Source of the DNA: Oasisia sp. SBJ-2009
Taxonomy: Eukaryota; Annelida; Polychaeta; Sabellida; Siboglinidae
DNA length: 64,000 bases
Assembly (NCBI GenBank): GCA_964017155.1
Contig: OZ024856.1
Coordinates: forward strand, 932,501 to 996,500
Reading direction: 5' to 3'
The notes under the pieces are model-generated. The model saw only the letters and a list, made by a program, of their open reading frames with translations, was not told where the DNA came from and did not search any database. This document shows positions 35,627 through 49,281 of the stretch, piece by piece; position 1 is the stretch's first letter, and every line of letters begins with the position of its first letter. Both the position numbers and the translations under genes were made by a program.

Positions 35627-36337
35627 GACCGTTGGGTAAACGGCGGGAGTAATAAGGAACCACTAATATAATATCATTAGACGACGAGCGAGGCATTTGG
35701 CTACCTTAACAGGGTGTTAGTCGGAAAAACTGAGAAAAACGACAAAGTCCCATCCGTCTACAAGGGATCAGTTGGGGAAGCGTAAATGTCTGTCTACATT
35801 CTTTTCAACAGAATTCCGTACCGACCGGCGGGTAAACGGCGGGAGTAATGAGGAACCACTAACTAGATGAGGTGACGAGGCATTTGGCGACCTTAACAGG
35901 GTGATAGTTGGAGAAATCGAGGAAAACGACGACAAAGTCCGATCCGTCTACGGGGGATCAGTTGGGGAAGCGTAAATGTCTGTCTACATTCTTTTCAACA
36001 GAATTCCGTACCGACCGGCGGGTAAACGGCGGGAGTATTAAGGAGCCACTAGCTAGATGAGGTGACGAGGCATTTGGCGACCTTAACAGGGTGATAGTTG
36101 GAGAAATCGAGGAAAACGACGACAAAGTCCGATCCGTCTACGGGGGATCAGTTGGGGAAGCGTAAATGTCTGTCTACATTCTTTTCAACAGAATTCCGTG
36201 CCGACCGGTGGGTAAACGGCGGGAGTATTAAGGAGCCACTAGCTAGATGAGGTGACGAGGCATTTGGCGACCTTAACAGGGTGATAGTTGGAGAAATCGA
36301 GGAAAACGACGACAAAGTCCGATCCGTCTACGGGGGA

Positions 36338-36535
36338 TCAGTTGGGGAAGCGTAAATGTCGGTCTACATTCTTTTCAACAGAATTCCTTATCGACCGGCG
36401 GGTAAACGGCGGGAGTAATAAGGAACCACTAATATAAAATCATTAGACGACGAGCGAGGCATTTGGCTACCTTAACAGGGTGATAGTCGGAAAAACTGAG
36501 AAAAACGACACAAAGTCCCATCCGTCTACGGGGGA
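36338..36535 (+). repeat. Hybrid of HOR positions 12 and 13 (198 bp)
   Basis: It starts with the TGTCGGTCTAC marker of position 12 and continues with GAATTCCTTATCG and R2 of position 13. The switch is within the shared CTACATTCTTTTCAACA stretch. The same hybrid occurs at 48514-48711 and 51409-51606. Confidence 0.88.
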
Positions 36536-37105
36536 TCAGTTGGGGAAGCGTAAATGTCTGTCTACATTCTTTTCAACAAAATTCCGTGCCGACCGGTAGG
36601 TAAACGGCGGGAGTAATAAGGAACCACTAGCTAGATGAGGTGACGAGGCATTTGGCGACTTTAACAAGGTGATAGTTGGAGAAATCGAGGAAAACGACGA
36701 CACAGTCCGATCCGTCTACGGGGGAACAGTTGGGGAATCGTAGATGTCTGTCTACATTCTTTTCAACATAATTCCGTACCGACCGGCGGGTAAACGGCGG
36801 GAGTAATAAGGAAACACTAACTAGATGAGGTGACGAGGCATTTGGCGACCTTAACAGGGTGATAGTTGGAGAAATCGAGGAAAACGACTACAAAGTCCGA
36901 TCCGTCTACGGGGGATCAGTTGGGGAATCGTAAATGTTTGTCTACATTCTTTTCAACATGATTCCGTGCCGACCGGCGGGTAAACGGCGGGAGTAATAAG
37001 GAAACACTAACTAGATGAGGTGACGAGGCATTTGGCGACCTTAACAGGGTGATAGTTGGAGAAATCGAGGAAAACGACTACAAAGTCCTATCCGTCTACG
37101 GGGGA

Positions 37106-40100
37106 TCAGTTCTGCGAATCGAGAAAAACGGCAAAGTTCGACGCGCCGGTCGGTCTTCTCGGGCGTGTGTCGCGCACGGGGAGTAACTACGACTCTCTCG
37201 AGGAAACCCAATGGCCGTGCGCGTCATTTGGCCAACTTTCGGAAAATCGAGGAAAACGACAAAGTCCGATCCGTCTACGGGGGATCAGTTGGGGAAACGA
37301 GAATTTATGTTTAAACCTCTTTCAACAAAGTGCCGTGCCGTGCCGTGCCGTGCCGTGCCGTGCCGACCGTTGGGTAAACGGCGGGAGTAATAAGGAACCA
37401 CTAATATAATATCATTAGACGACGAGCGAGGCATTTGGCTACCTTAACAGGGTGTTAGTCGGAAAAACTGAGAAAAACGACAAAGTCAGATCCGTCTACA
37501 AGGGATCAGTTGGGGAAGCGTAAATGTCTGTCTACATTCTTTTCAACAGAATTCCGTACCGACCGGCGGGTAAACGGCGGGAGTAATGAGGAACCACTAA
37601 CTAGATGAGGTGACGAGGCATTTGGCGACCTTAACAGGGTGATAGTTGGAGAAATCGAGGAAAACGACGACAAAGTCCGATCCGTCTACGGGGGATCAGT
37701 TGGGGAAGCGTAAATGTCTGTCTACATTCTTTTCAACATAATTCCGTGCCGACCGGTGGGTAAACGGCGGGAGTAATAAGGAACCACTTGCTAGATGAGG
37801 TGACGAGGCATTTGGCGGCCTTAACAGGGTGATAGTTGGAGAAATCGAGGAAAACGACTACAAAGTCCGATCCGTCTACGGGGGATCAGTTGGGGAATCG
37901 TAAATGTTTGTCTACATTCTTTTCAACATGATTCCGTGCCGACCGGTGGGTAAACGGCGGGAGTAATAAGGAACCACTAGCTAGATCAGGTGACGAGGCA
38001 TTTGGCGACCTTAACAGGGTGATAGTTGGAGAAATCGAGGAAAACGACGACAAAGTCCGATCCGTCTAGGGGGGATCAGTTGGGGAAACGAGAATTTCTG
38101 TTTAAACCTGTTTCAACAAAGTGCCGTGCCGCGCCGTGCCGACCGGTGGGTAAACGGCGGGAGTAAAAAGGAACCACTAATATAAAATCATTAGACGACG
38201 AGCGAGGCATTGGGCTACCTTAACAGGGTGATAGTCGGAAAAACTGAGAAAAACGACAAAGTCCCATCCGTCTACGAGGGATCAGTTGGGGAATCGTAAA
38301 TGTCTGTCTACATTCTTTTCAACATAATTCCGTACCGACCGGCGGGTAAACGGCGGGAGTAATAAGGAACCACTAATATAAAATCATTAGACCACGAGGG
38401 AGGCATTTGGTTACCTTAACAGGGTGATAGTCGGAAAAACTGAGAAAAACGACAAAGTCCGATCCGTCTACGGGGGATCAGTTCTGCGAATCGAGAAAAA
38501 CGGCAAAGTTCGACGCGCCGGTCGGTCTTCTCGGGCGTGTGTCGCGCACGGGGAGTAACTACGACTCTCTCGAGGAAGCCCAATGGCCGTGCGCGTCATT
38601 TTGCCAACTTTAGGAAAATCGAAGAAAACGACAAAATCCGATCCGTCTACGGGGGATCAGTTGGGGAAACGAGAATCTCTGTATAAACCTTTTTCCACAA
38701 AGTTCCGTGCCGTGCCATGCCGACCGGTGGGTAAACGGCTGGAGTAAAAAGGAACCACTAATATAAAATCATTAGACGACGAGGGAGGCATTTGGCTACC
38801 TTAACAGGGTGATAATCGGAAAAACTGAGAAAAACGACAAAGTCCCATCCGTCTACGGGGGATCAGTTGGGGAAGCGTAAATGTCTGTCTACATTCTTTT
38901 CAACAGAATTCCGTACCGACCGGCGGGTAAACGGCGGGAGTATTAAGGAGCCACTAGCTAGATGAGGTGACGAGGCATTTGGCGACCTTAACAGGGTGAT
39001 AGTTGGAGAAATCGAGGAAAACGACGACAAAGTCCGATCCGTCTACGGGGGATCAGTTGGGGAAGCGTAAATGTCTGTCTACATTCTTTTCAACAGAATT
39101 CCGTGCCGACCGGTGGGTAAACGGCGGGAGTATTAAGGAGCCACTAGCTAGATGAGGTGACGAGGCATTTGGCGACCTTAACAGGGTGATAGTTGGAGAA
39201 ATCGAGGAAAACGACGACAAAGTCCGATCCGTCTACGGGGGATCAGTTGGGGAAGCGTAAATGTCGGTCTACATTCTTTTCAACATAATTCCATGCCGAC
39301 CGGTGTGTAAACGGCGGGAGTAATAAGGAACCACTAGCTAGATGAGGTGACGAGGCATTTGGCGACCTTAACAGGGTGATAGTTGGAGAAATCGAGGAAA
39401 ACGACGACAAAGTCCGATCCGTCTACGGGGGATCAGTTGGGGAAGCGTAAATGTCTGTCTACATTCTTTTCAACAGAATTCCTTATCGACCGGCGGGTAA
39501 ACGGCGGGAGTAATAAGGAACCACTAATATAAAATCATTAGACGACGAGCGAGGCATTTGGCTACCTTAACAGGGTGATAGTCGGAAAAACTGAGAAAAA
39601 CGACACAAAGTCCCATCCGTCTACGGGGGATCAGTTGGGGAAGCGTAAATGTCTGTCTACATTCTTTTCAACAAAATTCCGTGCCGACCGGTAGGTAAAC
39701 GGCGGGAGTAATAAGGAACCACTAGCTAGATGAGGTGACGAGGCATTTGGCGACTTTAACAAGGTGATAGTTGGAGAAATCGAGGAAAACGACGACACAG
39801 TCCGATCCGTCTACGGTGGAACAGTTGGGGAATCGTAGATGTCTGTCTACATTCTTTTCAACATAATTCCGTACCGACCGGCGGGTAAACGGCGGGAGTA
39901 ATAAGGAAACACTAACTAGATGAGGTGACGAGGCATTTGGCAACCTTAACAGGGTGATAGTTGGAGAAATCGAGGAAAACGACTACAAAGTCCGATCCGT
40001 CTACGGGGGATCAGTTGGGGAATCGTAAATGTTTGTCTACATTCTTTTCAACATGATTCCGTGCCGACCGGCGGGTAAACGGCGGGAGTAATAAGGAAAC

Positions 40101-40200
40101 ACTAACTAGATGAGGTGACGAGGCATTTGGCGACCTTAACAGGGTGATAGTTGGAGAAATCGAGGAAAACGACTACAAAGTCCTATCCGTCTACGGGGGA
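37106..40200 (+). repeat. 16-subunit HOR copy 3 (3,095 bp)
   Basis: Starts: C 37106, D 37285 (seven pentamers, AAGTCAGATCC), 37506, 37696, 37886, 38076, 38282, C 38478, 38657, 38863, 39053, 39243, 39433, 39631, 39821, 40011. Same length and same haplotype markers as copy 1. A private change is CCATGCCGAC near 39293, a G-to-A at a CpG. Confidence 0.93.
37330..37364 (+). repeat. GTGCC pentamer run, 7 copies
   Basis: Perfect 35-bp run in D of HOR copy 3, with the same AAGTCAGATCC linkage as copy 1. Confidence 0.95.
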
Positions 40201-43200
40201 TCAGTTCTGCGAATCGAGAAAAACGGCAAAGTTCGACGCGCCGGTCGGTCTTCTCGGGCGTGTGTCGCGCACGGGGAGTAACTACGACTCTCTCGAGGAA
40301 ACCCAATGGCCGTGCGCGTCATTTGGCCAACTTTCGGAAAATCGAGGAAAACGACAAAGTCCGATCCGTCTACGGGGGATCAGTTGGGGAAACGAGAATT
40401 TATGTTTAAACCTCTTTCAACAAAGTGCCGTGCCGTGCCGTGCCGTGCCGTGCCGACCGTTGGGTAAACGGCGGGAGTAATAAGGAACCACTAATATAAT
40501 ATCATTAGACGACGAGCGAGGCATTTGGCTACCTTAACAGGGTGTTAGTCGGAAAAACTGAGAAAAACGACAAAGTCCCATCCGTCTACAAGGGATCAGT
40601 TGGGGAAGCGTAAATGTCTGTCTACATTCTTTTCAACAGAATTCCGTACCGACCGGCGGGTAAACGGCGGGAGTAATGAGGAACCACTAACTAGATGAGG
40701 TGACGAGGCATTTGGCGACCTTAACAGGGTGATAGTTGGAGAAATCGAGGAAAACGACGACAAAGTCCGATCCGTCTACGGGGGATCAGTTGGGGAAGCG
40801 TAAATGTCTGTCTACATTCTTTTCAACATAATTCCGTGCCGACCGGTGGGTAAACGGCGGGAGTAATAAGGAACCACTTGCTAGATGAGGTGACGAGGCA
40901 TTTGGCGGCCTTAACAGGGTGATAGTTGGAGAAATCGAGGAAAACGACTACAAAGTCCGATCCGTCTACGGGGGATCAGTTGGGGATTCGTAAATGTTTG
41001 TCTACATTCTTTTCAACATGATTCCGTGCCGACCGGTGGGTAAACAGCGGGAGTAATAAGGAACCACTAGCTAGATCAGGTGACGAGGCATTTGGCGACC
41101 TTAACAGGGTGATAGTTGGAGAAATCGAGGAAAACGACGACAAAGTCCGATCCGTCTAGGGGGGATCAGTTGGGGAAACGAGAATTTCTGTTTAAACCTG
41201 TTTCAACAAAGTGCCGTGCCGCGCCGTGCCGACCGGTGGGTAAACGGCGGGAGTAAAAAGGAACCACTAATATAAAATCATTAGACGACGAGCGAGGCAT
41301 TGGGCTACCTTAACAGGGTGATAGTCGGAAAAACTGAGAAAAACGACAAAGTCCCATCCGTCTACGAGGGATCAGTTGGGGAATCGTAAATGTCTGTCTA
41401 CATTCTTTTCAACATAATTCCGTACCGACCGGCGGGTAAACGGCGGGAGTAATAAGGAACCACTAATATAAAATCATTAGACCACGAGGGAGGCATTTGG
41501 TTACCTTAACAGGGTGATAGTCGGAAAAACTGAGAAAAACGACAAAGTCCGATCCGTCTACGGGGGATCAGTTCTGCGAATCGAGAAAAACGGCAAAGTT
41601 CGACGCGCCGGTCGGTCTTCTCGGGCGTGTGTCGCGCACGGGGAGTAACTACGACTCTCTCGAGGAAGCCCAATGGCCGTGCGCGTCATTTTGCCAACTT
41701 TAGAAAAATCGAAGAAAACGACAAAATCCGATCCGTCTACGGGGGATCAGTTGGGGAAACGAGAATCTCTGTATAAACCTTTTTCCACAAAGTTCCGTGC
41801 CGTGCCATGCCGACCGGTGGGTAAACGGCTGGAGTAAAAAGGAACCACTAATATAAAATCATTAGACGACGAGGGAGGCATTTGGCTACCTTAACAGGGT
41901 GATAGTCGGAAAAACTGAGAAAAACGACAAAGTCCCATCCGTCTACGGGGGATCAGTTGGGGAAGCGTAAATGTCTGTCTACATTCTTTTCAACAGAATT
42001 CCGTACCGACCGGCGGGTAAACGGCGGGAGTATTAAGGAGCCACTAGCTAGATGAGGTGACGAGGCATTTGGCGACCTTAACAGGGTGATAGTTGGAGAA
42101 ATCGAGGAAAACGACGACAAAGTCCGATCCGTCTACGGGGGATCAGTTGGGGAAGCGTAAATGTCTGTCTACATTCTTTTCAACAGAATTCCGTGCCGAC
42201 CGGTGGGTAAACGGCGGGAGTATTAAGGAGCCACTAGCTAGATGAGGTGACGAGGCATTTGGCGACCTTAACAGGGTGATAGTTGGAGAAATCGAGGAAA
42301 ACGACGACAAAGTCCGATCCGTCTACGGGGGATCAGTTGGGGAAGCGTAAATGTCGGTCTACATTCTTTTCAACATAATTCCGTGCCGACCGGTGTGTAA
42401 ACGGCGGGAGTAATAAGGAACCACTAGCTAGATGAGGTGACGAGGCATTTGGCGACCTTAACAGGGTGATAGTTGGAGAAATCGAGGAAAACGACGACAA
42501 AGTCCGATCCGTCTACGGGGGATCAGTTGGGGAAGCGTAAATGTCTGTCTACATTCTTTTCAACAGAATTCCTTATCGACCGGCGGGTAAACGGCGGGAG
42601 TAATAAGGAACCACTAATATAAAATCATTAGACGACGAGCGAGGCATTTGGCTACCTTAACAGGGTGATAGTCGGAAAAAACTGAGAAAAACGACACAAA
42701 GTCCCATCCGTCTACGGGGGATCAGTTGGGGAAGCGTAAATGTCTGTCTACATTCTTTTCAACAAAATTCCGTGCCGACCGGTAGGTAAACGGCGGGAGT
42801 AATAAGGAACCACTAGCTAGATGAGGTGACGAGGCATTTGGCGACTTTAACAAGGTGATAGTTGGAGAAATCGAGGAAAACGACGACACAGTCCGATCCG
42901 TCTACGGTGGAACAGTTGGGGAATCGTAGATGTCTGTCTACATTCTTTTCAACATAATTCCGTACCGACCGGCGGGTAAACGGCGGGAGTAATAAGGAAA
43001 CACTAACTAGATGAGGTGACGAGGCATTTGGCAACCTTAACAGGGTGATAGTTGGAGAAATCGAGGAAAACGACTACAAAGTCCGATCCGTCTACGGGGG
43101 ATCAGTTGGGGAATCGTAAATGTTTGTCTACATTCTTTTCAACATGATTCCGTGCCGACCGGCGGGTAAACGGCGGGAGTAATAAGGAAACACTAACTAG

Positions 43201-43291
43201 ATGAGGTGACGAGGCATTTGGCGACCTTAACAGGGTGATAGTTGGAGAAATCGAGGAAAACGACTACAAAGTCCTATCCGTCTACGGGGGA
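40201..43291 (+). repeat. 16-subunit HOR copy 4 (3,091 bp)
   Basis: Starts: C 40201, D 40380 (six pentamers), 40596, 40786, 40976, 41166, 41372, C 41568, 41747, 41953, 42143, 42333, 42523 (199 bp, one extra A), 42722, 42912, 43102. It shares GGGGATTCG at position 5 with copies 5 and 6, and has TAAACAGCGG near 41044. Confidence 0.93.
40425..40454 (+). repeat. GTGCC pentamer run, 6 copies
   Basis: Perfect 30-bp run in D of HOR copy 4. Copies 5 (43516-43545), 6 (46606-46635) and 9 (55486-55515) have the same count. Confidence 0.95.
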
Positions 43292-46200
43292 TCAGTTCTG
43301 CGAATCGAGAAAAACGGCAAAGTTCGACGCGCCGGTCGGTCTTCTCGGGCGTGTGTCGCGCACGGGGAGTAACTACGACTCTCTCGAGGAAACCCAATGG
43401 CCGTGCGCGTCATTTGGCCAACTTTCGGAAAATCGAGGAAAACGACAAAGTCCGATCCGTCTACGGGGGATCAGTTGGGGAAACGAGAATTTATGTTTAA
43501 ACCTCTTTCAACAAAGTGCCGTGCCGTGCCGTGCCGTGCCGTGCCGACCGTTGGGTAAACGGCGGGAGTAATAAGGAACCACTAATATAATATCATTAGA
43601 CGACGAGCGAGGCATTTGGCTACCTTAACAGGGTGTTAGTCGGAAAAACTGAGAAAAACGACAAAGTCCCATCCGTCTACAAGGGATCAGTTGGGGAAGC
43701 GTAAATGTCTGTCTACATTCTTTTCAACAGAATTCCGTACCGACCGGCGGGTAAACGGCGGGAGTAATGAGGAACCACTAACTAGATGAGGTGACGAGGC
43801 ATTTGGCGACCTTAACAGGGTGATAGTTGGAGAAATCGAGGAAAACGACGACAAAGTCCGATCCGTCTACGGGGGATCAGTTGGGGAAGCGTAAATGTCT
43901 GTCTACATTCTTTTCAACATAATTCCGTGCCGACCGGTGGGTAAACGGCGGGAGTAATAAGGAACCACTTGCTAGATGAGGTGACGAGGCATTTGGCGGC
44001 CTTAACAGGGTGATAGTTGGAGAAATCGAGGAAAACGACTACAAAGTCCGATCCGTCTACGGGGGATCAGTTGGGGATTCGTAAATGTTTGTCTACATTC
44101 TTTTCAACATGATTCCGTGCCGACCGGTGGGTAAACGGCGGGAGTAATAAGGAACCACTAGCTAGATCAGGTGACGAGGCATTTGGCGACCTTAACAGGG
44201 TGATAGTTGGAGAAATCGAGGAAAACGACGACAAAGTCCGATCCGTCTAGGGGGGATCAATTGGGGAAACGAGAATTTCTGTTTAAACCTGTTTCAACAA
44301 AGTGCCGTGCCGCGCCGTGCCGACCGGTGGGTAAACGGCGGGAGTAAAAAGGAACCACTAATATAAAATCATTAGACGACGAGCGAGGCATTGGGCTACC
44401 TTAACAGAGTGATAGTCGGAAAAACTGAGAAAAACGACAAAGTCCCATCCGTCTACGAGGGATCAGTTGGGGAATCGTAAATGTCTGTCTACATTCTTTT
44501 CAACATAATTCCGTACCGACCGGCGGGTAAACGGCGGGAGTAATAAGGAACCACTAATATAAAATCATTAGACCACGAGGGAGGCATTTGGTTACCTTAA
44601 CAGGGTGATAGTCGGAAAAACTGAGAAAAACGACAAAGTCCGATCCGTCTACGGGGGATCAGTTCTGCGAATCGAGAAAAACGGCAAAGTTCGACGCGCC
44701 GGTCGGTCTTCTCGGGCGTGTGTCGCGCACGGGGAGTAACTACGACTCTCTCGAGGAAGCCCAATGGCCGTGCGCGTCATTTTGCCAACTTTAGGAAAAT
44801 CGAAGAAAACGACAAAATCCGATCCGTCTACGGGGGATCAGTTGGGGAAACGAGAATCTCTGTATAAACCTTTTTCCACAAAGTTCCGTGCCGTGCCATG
44901 CCGACCGGTGGGTAAACGGCTGGAGTAAAAAGGAACCACTAATATAAAATCATTAGACGACGAGGGAGGCATTTGGCTACCTTAACAGGGTGATAGTCGG
45001 AAAAACTGAGAAAAACGACAAAGTCCCATCCGTCTACGGGGGATCAGTTGGGGAAGCGTAAATGTCTGTCTACATTCTTTTCAACAGAATTCCGTACCGA
45101 CCGGCGGGTAAACGGCGGGAGTATTAAGGAGCCACTAGCTAGATGAGGTGACGAGGCATTTGGCGACCTTAACAGGGTGATAGTTGGAGAAATCGAGGAA
45201 AACGACGACAAAGTCCGATCCGTCTACGGGGGATCAGTTGGGGAAGCGTAAATGTCTGTCTACATTCTTTTCAACAGAATTCCGTGCCGACCGGTGGGTA
45301 AACGGCGGGAGTATTAAGGAGCCACTAGCTAGATGAGGTGACGAGGCATTTGGCGACCTTAACAGGGTGATAGTTGGAGAAATCGAGGAAAACGACGACA
45401 AAGTCCGATCCGTCTACGGGGGATCAGTTGGGGAAGCGTAAATGTCGGTCTACATTCTTTTCAACATAATTCCGTGCCGACCGGTGTGTAAACGGCGGGA
45501 GTAATAAGGAACCACTAGCTAGATGAGGTGACGAGGCATTTGGCGACCTTAACAGGGTGATAGTTGGAGAAATCGAGGAAAACGACGACAAAGTCCGATC
45601 CGTCTACGGGGGATCAGTTGGGGAAGCGTAAATGTCTGTCTACATTCTTTTCAACAGAATTCCTTATCGACCGGCGGGTAAACGGCGGGAGTAATAAGGA
45701 ACCACTAATATAAAATCATTAGACGACGAGCGAGGCATTTGGCTACCTTAACAGGGTGATAGTCGGAAAAACTGAGAAAAACGACACAAAGTCCCATCCG
45801 TCTACGGGGGATCAGTTGGGGAAGCGTAAATGTCTGTCTACATTCTTTTCAACAAAATTCCGTGCCGACCGGTAGGTAAACGGCGGGAGTAATAAGGAAC
45901 CACTAGCTAGATGAGGTGACGAGGCATTTGGCGACTTTAACAAGGTGATAGTTGGAGAAATCGAGGAAAACGACGACACAGTCCGATCCGTCTACGGTGG
46001 AACAGTTGGGGAATCGTAGATGTCTGTCTACATTCTTTTCAACATAATTCCGTACCGACCGGCGGGTAAACGGCGGGAGTAATAAGGAAACACTAACTAG
46101 ATGAGGTGACGAGGCATTTGGCAACCTTAACAGGGTGATAGTTGGAGAAATCGAGGAAAACGACTACAAAGTCCGATCCGTCTACGGGGGATCAGTTGGG

Positions 46201-46381
46201 GAATCGTAAATGTTTGTCTACATTCTTTTCAACATGATTCCGTGCCGACCGGCGGGTAAACGGCGGGAGTAATAAGGAAACACTAACTAGATGAGGTGAC
46301 GAGGCATTTGGCGACCTTAACAGGGTGATAGTTGGAGAAATCGAGGAAAACGACTACAAAGTCCTATCCGTCTACGGGGGA
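43292..46381 (+). repeat. 16-subunit HOR copy 5 (3,090 bp)
   Basis: Starts: C 43292, D 43471 (six pentamers), 43687, 43877, 44067, 44257, 44463, C 44659, 44838, 45044, 45234, 45424, 45614, 45812, 46002, 46192. It shares GGGGATTCG and TTAACAGAGTG (44401) with copy 6. It has the CTACGGTGGAACAG and GGCAACC haplotype. Confidence 0.93.
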
Positions 46382-49281
46382 TCAGTTCTGCGAATCGAGA
46401 AAAACGGCAAAGTTCGACGCGCCGGTCGGTCTTCTCGGGCGTGTGTCGCGCACGGGGAGTAACTACGACTCTCTCGAGGAAACCCAATGGCCGTGCGCGT
46501 CATTTGGCCAACTTTCGGAAAATCGAGGAAAACGACAAAGTCCGATCCGTCTACGGGGGATCAGTTGGGGAAACGAGAATTTATGTTTAAACCTCTTTCA
46601 ACAAAGTGCCGTGCCGTGCCGTGCCGTGCCGTGCCGACCGTTGGGTAAACGGCGGGAGTAATAAGGAACCACTAATATAATATCATTAGACGACGAGCGA
46701 GGCATTTGGCTACCTTAACAGGGTGTTAGTCGGAAAAACTGAGAAAAACGACAAAGTCCCATCCGTCTACAAGGGATCAGTTGGGGAAGCGTAAATGTCT
46801 GTCTACATTCTTTTCAACAGAATTCCGTACCGACCGGCGGGTAAACGGCGGGAGTAATGAGGAACCACTAACTAGATGAGGTGACGAGGCATTTGGCGAC
46901 CTTAACAGGGTGATAGTTGGAGAAATCGAGGAAAACGACGACAAAGTCCGATCCGTCTACGGGGGATCAGTTGGGGAAGCGTAAATGTCTGTCTACATTC
47001 TTTTCAACATAATTCCGTGCCGACCGGTGGGTAAACGGCGGGAGTAATAAGGAACCACTTGCTAGATGAGGTGACGAGGCATTTGGCGGCCTTAACAGGG
47101 TGATAGTTGGAGAAATCGAGGAAAACGACTACAAAGTCCGATCCGTCTACGGGGGATCAGTTGGGGATTCGTAAATGTTTGTCTACATTCTTTTCAACAT
47201 GATTCCGTGCCGACCGGTGGGTAAACGGCGGGAGTAATAAGGAACCACTAGCTAGATCAGGTGACGAGGCATTTGGCGACCTTAACAGGGTGATAGTTGG
47301 AGAAATCGAGGAAAACGACGACAAAGTCCGATCCGTCTAGGGGGGATCAGTTGGGGAAACGAGAATTTCTGTTTAAACCTGTTTCAACAAAGTGCCGTGC
47401 CGCGCCGTGCCGACCGGTGGGTAAACGGCGGGAGTAAAAAGGAACCACTAATATAAAATCATTAGACGACGAGCGAGGCATTGGGCTACCTTAACAGAGT
47501 GATAGTCGGAAAAACTGAGAAAAACGACAAAGTCCCATCCGTCTACGAGGGATCAGTTGGGGAATCGTAAATGTCTGTCTACATTCTTTTCAACATAATT
47601 CCGTACCGACCGGCGGGTAAACGGCGGGAGTAATAAGGAACCACTAATATAAAATCATTAGACCACGAGGGAGGCATTTGGTTACCTTAACAGGGTGATA
47701 GTCGGAAAAACTGAGAAAAACGACAAAGTCCGATCCGTCTACGGGGGATCAGTTCTGCGAATCGAGAAAAACGGCAAAGTTCGACGCGCCGGTCGGTCTT
47801 CTCGGGCGTGTGTCGCGCACGGGGAGTAACTACGACTCTCTCGAGGAAGCCCAATGGCCGTGCGCGTCATTTTGCCAACTTTAGGAAAATCGAAGAAAAC
47901 GACAAAATCCGATCCGTCTACGGGGGATCAGTTGGGGAAACGAGAATCTCTGTATAAACCTTTTTCCACAAAGTTCCGTGCCGTGCCATGCCGACCGGTG
48001 GGTAAACGGCTGGAGTAAAAAGGAACCACTAATATAAAATCATTAGACGACGAGGGAGGCATTTGGCTACCTTAACAGGGTGATAGTCGGAAAAACTGAG
48101 AAAAACGACAAAGTCCCATCCGTCTACGGGGGATCAGTTGGGGAAGCGTAAATGTCTGTCTACATTCTTTTCAACAGAATTCCGTACCGACCGGCGGGTA
48201 AACGGCGGGAGTATTAAGGAGCCACTAGCTAGATGAGGTGACGAGGCATTTGGCGACCTTAACAGGGTGATAGTTGGAGAAATCGAGGAAAACGACGACA
48301 AAGTCCGATCCGTCTACGGGGGATCAGTTGGGGAAGCGTAAATGTCTGTCTACATTCTTTTCAACAGAATTCCGTGCCGACCGGTGGGTAAACGGCGGGA
48401 GTATTAAGGAGCCACTAGCTAGATGAGGTGACGAGGCATTTGGCGACCTTAACAGGGTGATAGTTGGAGAAATCGAGGAAAACGACGACAAAGTCCGATC
48501 CGTCTACGGGGGATCAGTTGGGGAAGCGTAAATGTCGGTCTACATTCTTTTCAACAGAATTCCTTATCGACCGGCGGGTAAACGGCGGGAGTAATAAGGA
48601 ACCACTAATATAAAATCATTAGACGACGAGCGAAGCATTTGGCTACCTTAACAGGGTGATAGTCGGAAAAACTGAGAAAAACGACACAAAGTCCCATCCG
48701 TCTACGGGGGATCAGTTGGGGAAGCGTAAATGTCTGTCTACATTCTTTTCAACAAAATTCCGTGCCGACCGGTAGGTAAACGGCGGGAGTAATAAGGAAC
48801 CACTAGCTAGATGAGGTGACGAGGCATTTGGCGACTTTAACAAGGTGATAGTTGGAGAAATCGAGGAAAACGACGACACAGTCCGATCCGTCTACGGGGG
48901 AACAGTTGGGGAATCGTAGATGTCTGTCTACATTCTTTTCAACATAATTCCGTACCGACCGGCGGGTAAACGGCGGGAGTAATAAGGAAACACTAACTAG
49001 ATGAGGTGACGAGGCATTTGGCGACCTTAACAGGGTGATAGTTGGAGAAATCGAGGAAAACGACTACAAAGTCCGATCCGTCTACGGGGGATCAGTTGGG
49101 GAATCGTAAATGTTTGTCTACATTCTTTTCAACATGATTCCGTGCCGACCGGCGGGTAAACGGCGGGAGTAATAAGGAAACACTAACTAGATGAGGTGAC
49201 GAGGCATTTGGCGACCTTAACAGGGTGATAGTTGGAGAAATCGAGGAAAACGACTACAAAGTCCTATCCGTCTACGGGGGA
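46382..49281 (+). repeat. HOR copy 6, 15 subunits (2,900 bp)
   Basis: Starts: C 46382, D 46561, 46777, 46967, 47157, 47347, 47553, C 47749, 47928, 48134, 48324, hybrid 48514, 48712, 48902, 49092. Positions 12 and 13 are merged into one 198-bp hybrid. The 5' part carries copy-5 markers; the 3' part carries copy-7 markers (GCGAAGCATTTGG at 48631), so this copy looks recombinant. Confidence 0.92.

Larger units (their letters stand above)
35373..37105 (+). repeat. HOR copy 2, shortened to 9 subunits (1,733 bp)
   Basis: C 35373, D 35552 (six pentamers), L1R1 35768, 35958 and 36148, hybrid L1R2 36338, L1R1 36536, 36726 and 36916. Seven subunits are missing through two events: positions 4-9 are skipped between 35768 and 35958, and positions 12 and 13 are merged in the 36338 hybrid. 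Confidence 0.92.
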
